64,000 bases of DNA from Malurus cyaneus samueli (Eukaryota > Chordata > Aves > Passeriformes > Maluridae), in the NCBI GenBank assembly GCA_009741485.1, contig CM019219.1:29447250-29511249 (forward strand). The letters are read 5' to 3'. How positions within the stretch are numbered: position 1 is the stretch's first letter; the number at the start of each line of letters is the position of its first letter. Positions 51,901 to 62,420 of this stretch are shown piece after piece. The position numbers and the translations under genes are program-made. A model generated the notes under the pieces. That model had not been told where the DNA came from. It ran no database searches and saw only the letters and a list, made by a program, of their open reading frames with translations.

Positions 51901-54900
51901 AAACAAGAACTTTAAATCTGTTAGTACAAATTTATGTAGTTTGTGATCTAAAATTCACAATAGTCACTTATTATGACTGATTTTGGAGATGAAAGTGTTA
52001 CTACAGAAAAAACAAAGACTAATACACTGAAAACTTTGTAGCCTGTGGTTCTCATTTTCACTAGCACAGGCTCATATGTCAATATATAGATCATTCAATA
52101 TGGAACAGTACATCAGACCAGCATTGGCCATGAGGGAAAAAAAAAAAAATCATTGTTTTGATTTGTTTATGTGCTTCATGTTTTTAAAACGTTCCTGTGA
52201 GTTGGTATCAGCTGGCATGCTTTGGAAAGTGTATTTATACACCAAGTTTAATATTAATTGCATAACAAGATGGAGCACTGAACTAATAGGAAGCAAAACT
52301 AACTTCCCTCCATCACTAGAACAATTCAATTTAGTCAACTTTGCACAAAGGCAATTTTTGTAAATGTTAATGCTAATGCCTTCAAACCTGTCAGGCATGC
52401 GAACATGTCTGCAAGAAACCCTATCAAGACATCAAAAAGGGATTTTACTGAGAAGTGATGCCACATAAAAACCTTACATTACACACACTTCAAAGAATAT
52501 GTAGAAGCAACTTAAGTCTCCCGGGATTTCTGGAAAATAATTGTAATTTTCTCATTACAGGGATGTGTCAAGTTTTAGGGCATTCAGATGCAGATTTTAT
52601 TTACAACGTATTTTTCCTATTTTAAATGGTGTTGACAGCAATGAACCAGTAAGAAAATCTGAACTCATGAAACCATCCACTGATTACCCATTACTAAACT
52701 GAATTACAGGACCCTGACAGCAAACACCCCCATCCTGGAGCCCTGTCAGCAGTGTGCATGGAACACAATACAACTAACAAAGAAACAATTTTTTGTCTAA
52801 CTTAACCACCTGCTAAAAATCAGTGAGTGTCATCACCCTAGCAGAGGAAATTTTGGAAGTGGTTAGCAAAAATTGTCAATGATTATCCAAAGTGGCCTGA
52901 GAAAGGAATGTAAGAGTAAATGGCAGTAAAAAATGAAGATGGCTTCAATGAGACTCCTAAGGACAAACAATTAGTTTTGACAGATTACTGCTTTTGCCAA
53001 GCAATTTCATCCACATAAAATTCAGTTCCAATGGGAACTACTGCACAGTACTTTAACGCAATCTCATTAAGTGACAGGAAGATACAGAACAGGGAAAGAA
53101 AACAAGTCAAGCAGGCAAGAATTTCAACACAACACTCAGAACTCTCCCACCAAAAGAGCTGAGCAAAACCCCTCTGTGTGCTTTTGGTGCAATCTCACGT
53201 GGCCCTGGCACTGTCTGACAACACTGAACAATGGTTTGCTCTGTCTGCTCCTCCCTTAGGAACACTGCTGTCTTCAGATTCCCCACCCAAAACCTCCAGC
53301 ATGGCACTCTACTGAAGCAATGGTTACTTACCATTATCATCATTAAGACCCAGCTGCCCAAATTTGTTGCGTCCCCATCCAAAGATGGCTCCAGAAAGGG
53401 TTAATACAAAACTATGAGCTCCTCCTGCTGCGATTTGTGCAAAAGGGATTCCCAGCAGAGATTTGATCACTTGTGGTGAGGTTTGTTTGTTATACTCATA
53501 ACCTAAGCCCAGCTGGCCATATTTGTTTTGTCCCCAGGAAAACACTTCACTTCCTGTTTGAAGGAAAAAAAATAAACAAGCAAGAAATACAATTAATATA
53601 GTTTAATAATACAATGTTTATCCACTGTAAGAAAAGCTGAAAGTTACACCATTGCTCTTCAAATATTTTTGAGTTTGAAAATGCACACAAATTACTGACT
53701 TCTGAAGCTAAGCATTCTACTGTCATTTGCAGGCATTCAACTCAAACATTTAATCAGATTGGAAGTATTTAAATTGCATTCAAACCTTTCAAAACTGCTC
53801 TAAACATTGCTGTTTCAACAGTGCTATACCAGATGAGTTTGGTTATTACAAAGCAAGACACTGCTCCACTGGAAATTCCACTGCTGCATAGATGTTTATG
53901 CAGAGATCTGCCAAAGTTGCACATTGGATATATAAAATTTTCCAATTTCCAATCAAAAGCCTCATCAAAGCTTTTCTAAGGTAAGATACTTAATTTTCAC
54001 ACACAATTCAAGAGACATACATTTTAAAACACACTCTCCATTATATGATCAATAAAGCACGAGGTCTGTAATGTCATTCAGTGCCTTATAAAGAAGAAAA
54101 CATTTTGAAGAATGACAATCAAAACCTATTTGTTTTATTTTGGAAGCAATCTTAACATGTTCTCTTGAACAACCAGTATTTTGCCAAGGTATTTATGATC
54201 CTAAAGATTAACACCCAATCACAAAATACTTCACTTTTGCTGCCTTCAAAATGCTTCCTATGTCTCTCACATCTCCACATTTCCAGTAAGTTTTATCAGG
54301 ATGGGAAAACAATGAAACTCATCCCCTGGAATACAGGTTTCTCAGATTTTATTTATTTATTTTAACAATTAAACCCAAAAAACTCTGTTCCACATCAAGA
54401 ACAGAAATAGAGCCGCAAATCCATGAACTGGCAATCAAATAGTGATGCTGTACTTGAGGTCTGTAACTGTTTAAAATACTGAGTGAATTTTAAAACACAA
54501 ACTCCTAGGACATTTTTGCCACTTTGACAAACAGAACACTTAACACAACTGCTACTGCCACATTCTACTGCTGATCTCAACTCAGGCAAAGGGCTATTTG
54601 TAAACCTCGGCCTGCCTGCCCTGAAAACAAAGGCATTTCTTTGGTTATAATGATAAATACACCTAATACATAATGGCACAGAAAACACTCAATATGAGGC
54701 CACTGAGAGTCACATCCAGAATTCAGGCACATACACTCAGTATAAACTACTGTATTTAAAGAAAAAATAAATCATTCAGCATGCAATGAACACCTGCCTC
54801 CTCACAATTGTTTGGTTCATATTTTAAATCCACATTGCTAGAAACACAGATAAACTACAATCTTTCTGGAATTATGGCTTTGAGTTGCAGTTCCCATTAA

Positions 54901-57900
54901 CCCTTCCCAGCAGCCCCTTCTTCCAAGCAGAAGTTTTGGCCACAACTCCCCTATCTCACAATGAGACAAGCAAAGAGCAAATTTAACTTCATGGTGACTT
55001 CTGGAGAGCAGAAATCTGAACATAGATGTTTAAACTTCTAAAATATTTATTTTTGGAATTGGGTATTAATGTGACGTGGCATTTTAACTATGGAAGCACC
55101 AAAAAACAGAGGGTTTGCCATGGTAGAGAAGATAAGCAAGTCACTCCTACATCTCTCAGTCCAGGTTACAGGTTAAAAGAAACCAGGGACAGAGCAAGGA
55201 TGAAAAAAATGTGGGACCAAGAAAAGCAAACAAAATTATAAGGAAGTTACACGAAAACCAGATGATAAAATACAAAAGAACAGCACCTCACCTCCCCCTG
55301 AAGAAATAAAAGAACAGCCCACCATCTGTTTGTGTATTTGTTTTTTAAATTCAAGCTTCCATCATGAAATTACACTGCCCTACCTGCCTGAAATCCCATC
55401 TGTGCTAAGTGGTAGCATTATTATTTATACATATATATATATATATATAATATGTTTTATAAACACATTGCCTTAAAAAAATAAAATAAATGATGAAAAC
55501 TTCTGACTTCCCTGGTAAGAAATTACACAAAACTTCAGAAGAATTTGGCTTACCTTTCGAGAGTGCTAGGGAGTGATAATAACCACAAGCAACTTGAACA
55601 ATTTGGATCTCTGATAAGCTTTTAATATTTCTATTGGGGTAAGAAAACAGAGAAAAAAAATTAAGCTACCGGTTCATGGTATGAAATAAAAGGTAATATA
55701 CACAATGCAAATCTTTCTCACTGAAGTATATTAAACATCCTAACTTTAATTAGAGGTTATGTAGTAAAATCTGAAGTCAAAACTGCTTCTTTTTTAACAT
55801 GTTTAATGTCAGGTTCTGTCTTATTTTCAAATTGATAAAGTCTAAAAGTTAATAATAAAGAATTAGGGAAGTTCATGTTCTAGGAAGGAGATCTCACAGC
55901 TGAATGCAGGAATGAATACAGGAATTCAAGAAGAAACTGATTGTTACTTTAGCTTCCAGTTTCCAAAACTTCAGCTTACAGAGCTAGTAAACATTGCACA
56001 ATATTATAAAAAAGTTGCAAATACACCCACACACGCATTAAAACTGATACGCTTTCAACTTTGGATGAGGAAAAAACACATTTCTAAAGGGCCTGTGGGT
56101 TTTAAATTAGGTGGAGAAATAACATCTTGAACATTATAATCATGAATTACTGAGGTTCCAAGGAACTGTTACTTTGGTGTGTGGACTTGAGGTAGCTGGG
56201 ATTCTGAAAACAAGCAACCCTGGCCAGCATTAATATTTTTAACTAGGAAGTGTATTACTGGATCACAGCTGAAAAGTTTTAGGGTGGAAACTGAAGTGCA
56301 AAGATCAGACAGCAAATGAACCTTCTTCCAATCAAGAGCTTAACACTCTTTACCTTCTCTTAAATGGCAGTTATCACCCCCATTTATATTCTTAAAATAC
56401 CCATCTTACTTTTCCAACATAAGCCTGATTCTTAACAGAGGACTATTAAAAAAAACAAGAAACAAAAACATCCCAAAAAGCAATAACCCAAATCAAGCAC
56501 ACCCATAAGACAGTTGTCACATAAGATGGCTTTTTGAAAAAAAAAAATAAAAACCCAAAAAAAAACCCAGAAAACCAAACAAACAACTTATTATGTACTA
56601 TTTTTAACCTGGGCACTCTGATGCATTCCTCCGTTCCTGGCAAGCCAAGCTGTCCATCAGTAGCCAGACCCCAAGCATATACCTGACCCTTGTCATTTAA
56701 TGCAAGAGTGTGGGCTTCTCCACACGATACAGCTACAATATTTTGGGCATCCAGTGCACCAACATGCTCTAAAAAAAATAAAATAAAATCAGTTGTTAAA
56801 AAAAAGCTACTCACAAGCTAGAGTTGTTCCAAAACATTTTACACACAGTACTAAGATACCAGCTGAAGTGACATTGTGACATACAATTAAGCCCATAAGT
56901 TCTACTGAAACACCCTTTATTTAAAATTATAAACAGGAAATTCTAGGAGAAATAACTTAAATTTTACACCCCAAAGTAACAAAATATTGACTGTTTCTGG
57001 AGCAATATCCAGAAGTGCACAAAAACTGCAGCTTGAGCGTAACGGTTCCTTCTAATCTTGCCATCTGAAAATGAGTGCAGAAACCCAATTAACAGTAAGG
57101 TCAAATAGATTATTGTCAAATGACTACACGTGTAGACATTATGTAAACACTGTAAACATTCCACCATTATGTAAACATTCCACCACAGCAAATTAAATTC
57201 ACCTATTCATTATTAAGAAAAGGCCTGCAAAACAAGGCAGGGTGATTACGGACTAAAGCTACTGATTTTGCAATGAGCTACACAATGTCCTCTTTATAAT
57301 GCAAAATACTGTAGAAACAGATCCTAAAGAGTAAATTTTCTAGATATACAGTGCATGCTTCTGAAAAGCACACACTAAAATATCTGATTTTTTTCCAGTA
57401 GCCTGCACCAATGCATTCGGAAACACTCAAAGTTTGGCTCTGGGCTTATGATTTGTGATCAGAGGTCTAACATTTCCCTTTCAGCAACAAGTAAAGTGGA
57501 GAAGTATCATCAGAGCCTGTGATTAGGGCTGGAATTTTTATAGTCCCTTTCAATAAAGAACTGCTCAGACATTTTACTCCCAGCTTTCACACAGGAATTC
57601 AATTCCAGTCTAAGAATGGCACAGCAGTGGAAAAGCCTGTGTATCATCAATGTAATGGGCACTCTAACACAGCCTAGCACAGCTCAAGTCAACTTTAAAA
57701 CAGTAACTAATGTTATCAGCAGCATGACAGCCACTCAGCTTCCAAAATAAACCAACACAGGCAGCAGATGGAAGCTCTTTTCATGACATCCAGCTGGTCT
57801 GACTGAAGAGGTTACCACACCAATTCACCCATCACAGCCTCCCACAGCTCTGCCAATGGGAGAGAGGTCAGGGAAGCACTCTCCAGTCAAGGCACCAGCA

Positions 57901-59766
57901 CACAGATTAGCTCAGGCAATCTCGCCCAGCTGCTGAACCAGCCAGCCTGACTCTGCCTAATATGGATTAAGGAGCATTCATACAGTCCCTATGGCAAGAG
58001 AGCTCCAGGAGGAGGAAAGAGGTAAGGCAGTGGGGACACAGAGGTGGCAAAGACACCGAGTCAGCAACAAAATTATCTTCAGTTAGCAGAAAGACATTGA
58101 AAAGAGAGCATCCACCCATCTGTAAAGATACCGAGCCTCTATAGACTCCGCAAGTGAAGTTATCCCAATGCTCTGACTTCATATTACAACAATCAGCAGT
58201 ATTACTAATAACATCTAGGTGAAAGGAAAATTAGGGCGGACACTATGATCCTCATGTGTCTGAGCATGTTAAAAAAACAAATTTATAGCAGGTCCATTAC
58301 ATATGAAAGGTGAAAAACTTAAAAGTTAGATAATTTTGCTGTAACCTTTAGATATAGAAGGCAATTCAACAGAATTTTCAAAGTGGGCAGCAAGTAGTCA
58401 CAATAAGTTTGACAAGCTGAGTTTCTCCTTATGTTCATGACGCAGGTGTTTGCACAGGATTCAAGTTTATCATTTTTAATATCCACATACTGTTTCCCAA
58501 TAGAAATCCAAATTAGTTTAAAAAAGCCACTCTCACAAAAAAAAAAATAATTGGCACCAAATCCAAAACTCTGAGTAAAGCAGAACTACTAAAACACCAC
58601 ATGACAGCTCATTTCCATTTGAAAAACTGGTGGCAAATATTGAGCCAAGCAAGTTGTAAAAGTGCCCTAGGAGTGATGAGAATATTCGGCAGCCCTTGGA
58701 GTTGGTTATGTTCTGCTGTAAGCAGTGTGAGCAGCACTGTTCCCTGGCTCTCAGCAGCACCAGCTATGACTCACATGCCAGCTCTGAAGGGAGCCCATGT
58801 GCACACTCCTCTGCAGTCCCTGCAAGATGTTTACCCACTTCTGCTCCAGAACTGCGCTGAGGGAGGAGAAACACACACAGAACATAGGTGGGAATTAAAA
58901 AAAAGCCAAAAGAAGTGTTACACAGCATCTTTTGGGCTTTTCCAAATCCTCACCCTGTAGCGCTGCATGCGCTGATAAGTCTTTTATCAAAAGTCTTATT
59001 TTCAGTTCTTAAAAAACCAGAACAGTTTTAATCAGACCTGCTCTACATCACATATTAAGACAACTAAAACCACACTGCATGTTTCTCAACTGTGATATGC
59101 CAAGTGCTCATTTCCACCGTATTCCAACAGCCAAATCCATATATACAGTACAATGCTAATCCATGGATTGTAGCAGGTCAGCTCCCCTTGAGATTAACAA
59201 ATCACCATCTCCCACAGCCTTAGGTAAAGCGATTCCATGCTAGAAAAAAAAAAAAAATAGTGGCACTGCCCAGCTGCACAGCAGGCAAAAATAATGTAAC
59301 GGATTGCATCTTTTCACGAGCTGGCTATTTCCCACACTGTCCACTGGTCTAGACCCTCCAAGCAAAGGAAGCTTTACAAGCAAAAAATATGTCCATTATT
59401 GGAAGAACTACTGTGCATGAATTCAGGACATTCATGGACACTGACAATCCTGGGTTTGATGCAGCACCACAAAACAAAATCCACACACACCACCACCACC
59501 AGCACATGGAATCTCCACAATTTGTGAGTTCTAAACTTACCGGGTCTTTTCCTGGCTTTTTCATGCCCTAGTTGTCCTAGATCATTGCATCCACATGTAT
59601 AAACAGCTCCATCATCCAGGACAAAAACAGTATGTCTCAGTCCACATCCTACATCTCTGACCCTTTTATTCAGGAAAAAGTCACTTTTTCTGGGTTCTAA
59701 AACAATCTCTTCATCGATTCCACCCAATCCAAGCTGTCCAAAAGACGCATTGCCCCAGCACAACAT
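33782..59766 (-). CDS. HERC4: HERC4 (HECT and RCC1-like domain E3 ubiquitin ligase), 24 coding exons
   Basis: HERC4 is a cytosolic HECT-type E3 that takes ubiquitin from an E2 onto its own cysteine and then to substrates; mouse loss impairs sperm maturation. Twenty-four exons with GT/AG sites and consistent phases total 3171 nt, giving 1056 residues; human has 1057. Residues 1 to about 370 form RCC1-type propeller repeats with recurrent W/FG.N..GQLG and CG..HT motifs ([62 protein letters not shown]). A helical middle follows (about 380-700). The HECT domain covers about 730-1056 ([34 protein letters not shown]). The catalytic cysteine is C1024 in [11 protein letters not shown] 24-nt microexon adds DVNHGLTE. 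The start [10 protein letters not shown] matches human. The CpG-island promoter lies about 2 kb upstream, so the first exon is non-coding and not resolved. The gene is convergent with SIRT1. Confidence 0.97.
34861..34963 (-). CDS. HERC4: HERC4 coding exon 23
   Basis: 103 nt encoding [20 protein letters not shown] and [14 protein letters not shown], part of the HECT C-lobe region. The acceptor is CATTTTAG and the donor GTAAGT; phase 1 out. Confidence 0.96.
35505..35688 (-). CDS. HERC4: HERC4 coding exon 22
   Basis: 184 nt encoding [40 protein letters not shown] and [15 protein letters not shown]. It matches human closely and ends in phase 0. Confidence 0.96.
37343..37515 (-). mobile_element. 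CR1-type LINE 3' fragment
   Basis: The plus strand reads GAATGGTTTTGATTTGAGTT, then GGGACCTCTGAAGGTCCAGT, CTGCTCCAAGCCC and GGACAGCCTGTGCCAGTGCC. This matches from memory the antisense of the CR1 3' end, a family abundant in birds. The terminal octamer repeats are missing. It lies in the HERC4 intron between coding exons 21 and 22, on the same strand as the gene, and is degenerate. Confidence 0.7.
37672..37754 (-). CDS. HERC4: HERC4 coding exon 21
   Basis: 83 nt encoding [20 protein letters not shown] and IPVVKQN; human has ITVENFGATEVKELVLNGAD. The donor is GTGAGT and the acceptor AAATAG. Confidence 0.95.
37990..38056 (-). CDS. HERC4: HERC4 coding exon 20
   Basis: 67 nt encoding (R)[18 protein letters not shown] and LNFT of the HECT N-lobe. 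The acceptor is TTTGCAG (gene sense), the donor GTAAGT. Confidence 0.95.
38848..39014 (-). CDS. HERC4: HERC4 coding exon 19
   Basis: 167 nt encoding [37 protein letters not shown] and [14 protein letters not shown], the core of the HECT N-lobe. The donor is GTAAGC; phase 2 out. Confidence 0.96.
39902..40045 (-). CDS. HERC4: HERC4 coding exon 18 (HECT start)
   Basis: 144 nt, 48 codons, phase 0 at both ends. It encodes [36 protein letters not shown] and [16 protein letters not shown] is a HECT N-lobe signature. Confidence 0.97.
40133..40300 (-). CDS. HERC4: HERC4 coding exon 17
   Basis: 168 nt, 56 codons, phase 0. It encodes [39 protein letters not shown] and [13 protein letters not shown]. 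The donor is GTATTA. Confidence 0.96.
41445..41543 (-). CDS. HERC4: HERC4 coding exon 16
   Basis: 99 nt, 33 codons, phase 0. It encodes [20 protein letters not shown] and [13 protein letters not shown]; human has [20 protein letters not shown]. The donor is GTAAGA. Confidence 0.95.
42062..42085 (-). CDS. HERC4: HERC4 coding exon 15, 24-nt microexon
   Basis: Eight codons, DVNHGLTE, flanked in gene sense by a CATAG acceptor and a GTAAGA donor. Human HERC4 has exactly DVNHGLTE between YGM and LADIPV. It is phase 0 on both sides, so skipping it keeps the frame and gives a protein eight residues shorter. Too short for ORF-based detection; recognised from the peptide and splice sites. Confidence 0.9.
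43052..43168 (-). CDS. HERC4: HERC4 coding exon 14
   Basis: 117 nt, phase 0. It encodes [35 protein letters not shown] and VLGM. Human has VNEKMGQIIQYDKFYIHEVQ. The donor is GTAAGT. Confidence 0.95.
44142..44314 (-). CDS. HERC4: HERC4 coding exon 13
   Basis: 173 nt encoding [40 protein letters not shown] and [14 protein letters not shown]. The donor is GTACGT; phase 0 out. Confidence 0.95.
45270..45459 (-). CDS. HERC4: HERC4 coding exon 12
   Basis: 190 nt encoding [40 protein letters not shown] and [18 protein letters not shown]. The acceptor is TGCTGTAG and the donor GTAAGA. Confidence 0.96.
45792..45903 (-). CDS. HERC4: HERC4 coding exon 11
   Basis: 112 nt encoding [20 protein letters not shown] and [18 protein letters not shown]. 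The donor CAG|GTTCGT is weaker than its neighbours. Phase 0 out. Confidence 0.95.
46396..46455 (-). CDS. HERC4: HERC4 coding exon 10
   Basis: 60 nt encoding (N)[19 protein letters not shown]; human has [20 protein letters not shown]. The acceptor is AATTTCAG and the donor GTAAGT. Confidence 0.94.
46954..47078 (-). CDS. HERC4: HERC4 coding exon 9
   Basis: 125 nt encoding [34 protein letters not shown] and RLPVEIA. It is more diverged than the flanking exons but clearly the human [20 protein letters not shown] equivalent. The donor is GTAAGT. Confidence 0.93.
48239..48292 (+). repeat. A/C-rich tract in HERC4 intron
   Basis: Runs of AAAAC units (AACAAAACAAAACAAAAAAC). In HERC4 sense this is a GTTTT-type tract. 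Low complexity. Confidence 0.75.
49103..49179 (-). CDS. HERC4: HERC4 coding exon 8
   Basis: 77 nt encoding [20 protein letters not shown] and YFCPQ at the end of the RCC1 propeller. The acceptor is TATTGCAG; phase 0 out. Confidence 0.94.
49459..49488 (+). repeat. perfect 15-nt tandem duplication
   Basis: TATATTTCATATATT occurs twice in direct succession, about 55 bases downstream (in gene sense) of HERC4 coding exon 7. Confidence 0.8.
49544..49704 (-). CDS. HERC4: HERC4 coding exon 7
   Basis: 161 nt encoding [53 protein letters not shown]. It holds an RCC1 repeat; the last residues differ from human (WYPYNGQCLPDI). The donor is GTAAGC. Confidence 0.95.
50375..50505 (-). CDS. HERC4: HERC4 coding exon 6
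   Basis: 131 nt encoding [40 protein letters not shown] and TCG, an RCC1 repeat. The acceptor is TGTTTAG and the donor GTAAGG. Confidence 0.95.
51717..51808 (-). CDS. HERC4: HERC4 coding exon 5
   Basis: 92 nt encoding (D)[18 protein letters not shown] and [21 protein letters not shown] is a typical RCC1 turn. The donor is GTACAG. Confidence 0.95.
53332..53553 (-). CDS. HERC4: HERC4 coding exon 4
   Basis: 222 nt encoding two RCC1 blades: [40 protein letters not shown] and [16 protein letters not shown]. Human has [15 protein letters not shown]. The donor is GTAAGT. Confidence 0.96.
55431..55449. repeat. AT dinucleotide microsatellite
   Basis: About nine and a half AT units in the HERC4 intron just after coding exon 3. 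Likely length-polymorphic. Confidence 0.85.
55554..55630 (-). CDS. HERC4: HERC4 coding exon 3
   Basis: 77 nt encoding [20 protein letters not shown] and LALSK, an RCC1 CG.YHSLAL turn. The donor is GTAAGC and the acceptor CCCAATAG. Confidence 0.95.
56609..56768 (-). CDS. HERC4: HERC4 coding exon 2
   Basis: 160 nt encoding [40 protein letters not shown] and [12 protein letters not shown]. The donor CAG|GTTAAA is weak; the acceptor is a T-run followed by AG. Confidence 0.95.
57152..57184 (+). repeat. 19-nt tandem repeat, partial
   Basis: GTAAACATTCCACCATTAT followed by a second copy GTAAACATTCCACC, with another ATTATGTAAACA just upstream at 57139. Intronic in HERC4. Confidence 0.65.
59541..59766 (-). 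CDS. HERC4: HERC4 coding exon 1 with start codon
   Basis: 226 nt encoding [40 protein letters not shown] and [17 protein letters not shown]. Upstream, 64 nt of 5' UTR reach back to a clear acceptor (TTTCCCTTTTTCTTAACAG) at 59831, so a non-coding exon precedes it. Confidence 0.97.
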
Positions 59767-59830
59767 GTTTACACTTCTTTTTATCAGAGATCTTCCAGCT
59801 TCACTTTTCTAGAATATTCCTTCTGCGTAG
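59767..59830 (-). other. HERC4: HERC4 5' UTR portion of the first coding exon
   Basis: 64 nt between a strong pyrimidine-tract acceptor and the ATG. The acceptor shows that the transcript starts further upstream, most likely in the CpG island. Confidence 0.7.
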
Positions 59831-61429
59831 CTGTTAAGAAAAAGGGAAAATGTGCATTTTTCAGTATTGTCCCCAACATTTACAGTATTTTCTATACAGA
59901 ATGTAATCCATGAGCTCATTTTCTCTATACTAATGTTTTAAAACCCTGAACAATTTTAAGAGTGTGATTTGCTTTTTTGGACAGGATTTACATTATCTCT
60001 GCAGTAAAATGCTTTAGTTCCCATTTCAGATACAACTTTTAAGATGTGCAGGTCCCTGTTTTTTTAAAACTTGGGTTCAAAAACTTTAAAGCATTGTTCT
60101 TCATAAAACTTCTTTAATCCCTAATCTAAATTTATACAAATAGCAGTGGCAACCAATTCCAGCCAGTGGAAATGACCTCAAATATCTTCCAAGGAGTACA
60201 GGCTACTTTCTTTACTGGAGGAGTTGCATGAATCCAGCAAGTGCTGTGAATGGCCTCAAGATCATTCCCAAAACATCTGACTCATAGCCTGGAAAAAATT
60301 GGTCAGCTCTGATCAATCCAGTTATGCAATAAAAAGTACAATATGCTGTGTCAGTCCTCACATTTAAATAACTATGAGTCAACGGAACTCATAATTTAAA
60401 AGAAAATAAATAGCTGAAACTCAAGTCCCCAATCTTGCCCTGAAATCAACACCTGCTACAGCTTCAGTTACTCTGCAGTAACAGGAGGCCATGTACACCA
60501 ACTCCCCCAAGAAAGCCCCTACCCCTGATCCCTAAATTACAATTCCCAGTATTTGTGCTAACAGACTCTGTTCCTATCTGGAAAGGACACAAAGCTACCC
60601 TTCTCTTTCATTTACAGTAGTACATATTAGGAAGAATTCACAAAGGTGTTTCCACTACTGCTTATACGACACTTCCATGACACTAAGTTTCCCTGTATTT
60701 TCAGAGAAATTTGAGAATCAATGTAATTCAATGTGAAGTTACTATAAATTTCCACCTGTGACCATTACTTAGAAGATGTTCTGCAGGTTCATAACATGTA
60801 TAAACTATCTAAATTCCAAACTGCTCAAAGAAGCAAACCAACACTCAATATCTAAGCAATATATACATCAAAGGGCAGAATTCTTGCCAGCACAACAGGG
60901 GATAAACTATTTTTCTCAGCAAGAGTCAAAATACAGTAAACAAGACATTTATTTCTGTGACCTCATAAAAAAACCCCAAAATCACCGAACCCCAAAACAG
61001 CAAAACAATTTATAATACATTGCATTCTGTTTACCTATCTCAGGACGTGAGGCATGATCAAGTATTTCCCTAGCTATACCCTACCACATTCAGAAGGGCA
61101 CATCGAAAGGAAAACGTCTTCAGTTAAGACATAGCTATGCAACACTCGTGTCACACATCAGTGGCAGTGACTGCAAGCTTCACCCTGCAACACAAGAAGT
61201 TCGAGAAAATGTATGATCGTAGTTCTTCAAGATTTCTATAGTCAAGATTTATCTTCATCCCCAGCGCGAAAAAAGATAAGAAAAGTTCTCCTTTCTATTG
61301 AAACACGCACGTATTTCCACGGAAGGCGAGGCCGTTTTGTTTTGTTTTTGCATCATTGAAGAGTCAGTAGCCAAAGTTGTGTACTTTGATCTCAAATCAC
61401 GGCACCCTTTCACCTCTGCGTGTGGTCAT
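59831..61429 (-). other. HERC4: HERC4 intron 1 (first intron, upstream of coding exons)
   Basis: About 1.6 kb, AT-rich, with no coding exon. The non-coding first exon and its donor inside the CpG island could not be fixed from sequence alone; several GT sites are possible. Confidence 0.55.
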
Positions 61430-62018
61430 GAGAGCCAACTCGCGCCGTCAGCTGCCGGGTAGTGCCGTGCGTGACGCGGGGAGCGGCCCGGGGCCGGCAC
61501 AGCACACGGCGGGGGAAGCACCGCGCTGCCCGGGGAGCGCGGGGTGGCGGCCGGGAAGCGCCTGGACGCTTCGCGCAGGCTTGGTGGCCAGCTGTCGTGA
61601 GCAGCGACGCGCGCTTCAGGCCGTGCCCGTGGGGACCCCCCCGCCCCGCGCTCGCCGCGGTCCCGTGTTCCTCCGCGGGGCTCGGCTCCCGGGCCCGCCG
61701 CGCTGAGGTACGGAGGGAGCGGCGGGCGCGCCGGCGGAGGAGACGGGCGCGGCCGGACCCCACCGCCGCCCGCGCTGCTCAGGGGCGCCGCCCGGCCCGC
61801 TCTCAACCGCCCGCCCAGCCGCTCCTGCCCCGCGGCACCGCCGCCCGGCCCGGCCCGGCCGCCCCGCTCCCCGCGCGTCCTGCGCCCGGCCCACGGCCCG
61901 AGCGCGGCCCCGGCCACTTTCCCGGCCGCCCCGCGGGCCCGAAGGCGCAGCGGGCGCTCCGCTAAGGCCGGCGGGACTACCGGTGCAGCAAAGCGCTCCG
62001 TTCCTCCGCAGCCCGCCC

Positions 62019-62028
62019 GCGCAGGCGC
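62019..62028 (-). promoter_or_regulatory. NRF1-like element 1
   Basis: GCGCAGGCGC, one base from the palindromic NRF1 core GCGCATGCGC and a common functional variant in CpG promoters. Confidence 0.5.
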
Positions 62029-62089
62029 TGCCGGCCACCGCCGGGCGTGAGCACCCCGGACGCGGTGACAGGGCCCGACCGCCGCTGCC

Positions 62090-62099
62090 GCGCAGGCGC
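62090..62099 (-). promoter_or_regulatory. NRF1-like element 2
   Basis: A second GCGCAGGCGC, 71 bases from the first and in the same orientation. Confidence 0.5.
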
Positions 62100-62420
62100 C
62101 GGCTCGCGGGCGGGACCACAGCGCCCGCTGCACCGCCCGCCTCCGCCCGCCCGGCCTCGTGGTCAGGGGCGGGGCGGGCTGCGGGGCCGGCAGCCGGGGC
62201 TCGGCGGGGCTCCCGAAGGGACGTTGTGCCCCGAGTCACCGCGCGGTTCGGTTCCCAACGTTGGGCTGTGACGAGGCGGAGCGAGGAGCTCACAGCACAT
62301 AATGGGGTTTAGGAGAGGCTCAGGAAGTGAGGAGCGCCGGAGTGACGCCTTCGTGCTCCTGCTGTGCTCGGGGAAGCGCGGAGCTCGGGTGTTGGTTCTG
62401 GCGGTGACTGCAACGGTGCG

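Larger units (their letters stand above)
61430..62420 (-). promoter_or_regulatory. HERC4: HERC4 CpG-island promoter
   Basis: About 1 kb of very GC- and CpG-rich sequence with no TATA box. It contains a double GC box GGGGCGGGGCGGG at 62166-62178 (Sp1 type), two NRF1-like elements, and a CRE-like GCGTGACGCG near 61469. Position upstream of the HERC4 5' UTR makes it the promoter. A plus-strand transcript could also start here, but none is identified. Confidence 0.8.

Noticed and set aside
61426..62133. 235-codon minus-strand open frame in the HERC4 CpG island
   Set aside because: Same cause: few stops in GC-rich sequence, composition Arg/Ala/Gly/Pro, overlapping open frames on both strands. HERC4 coding begins at 59766.
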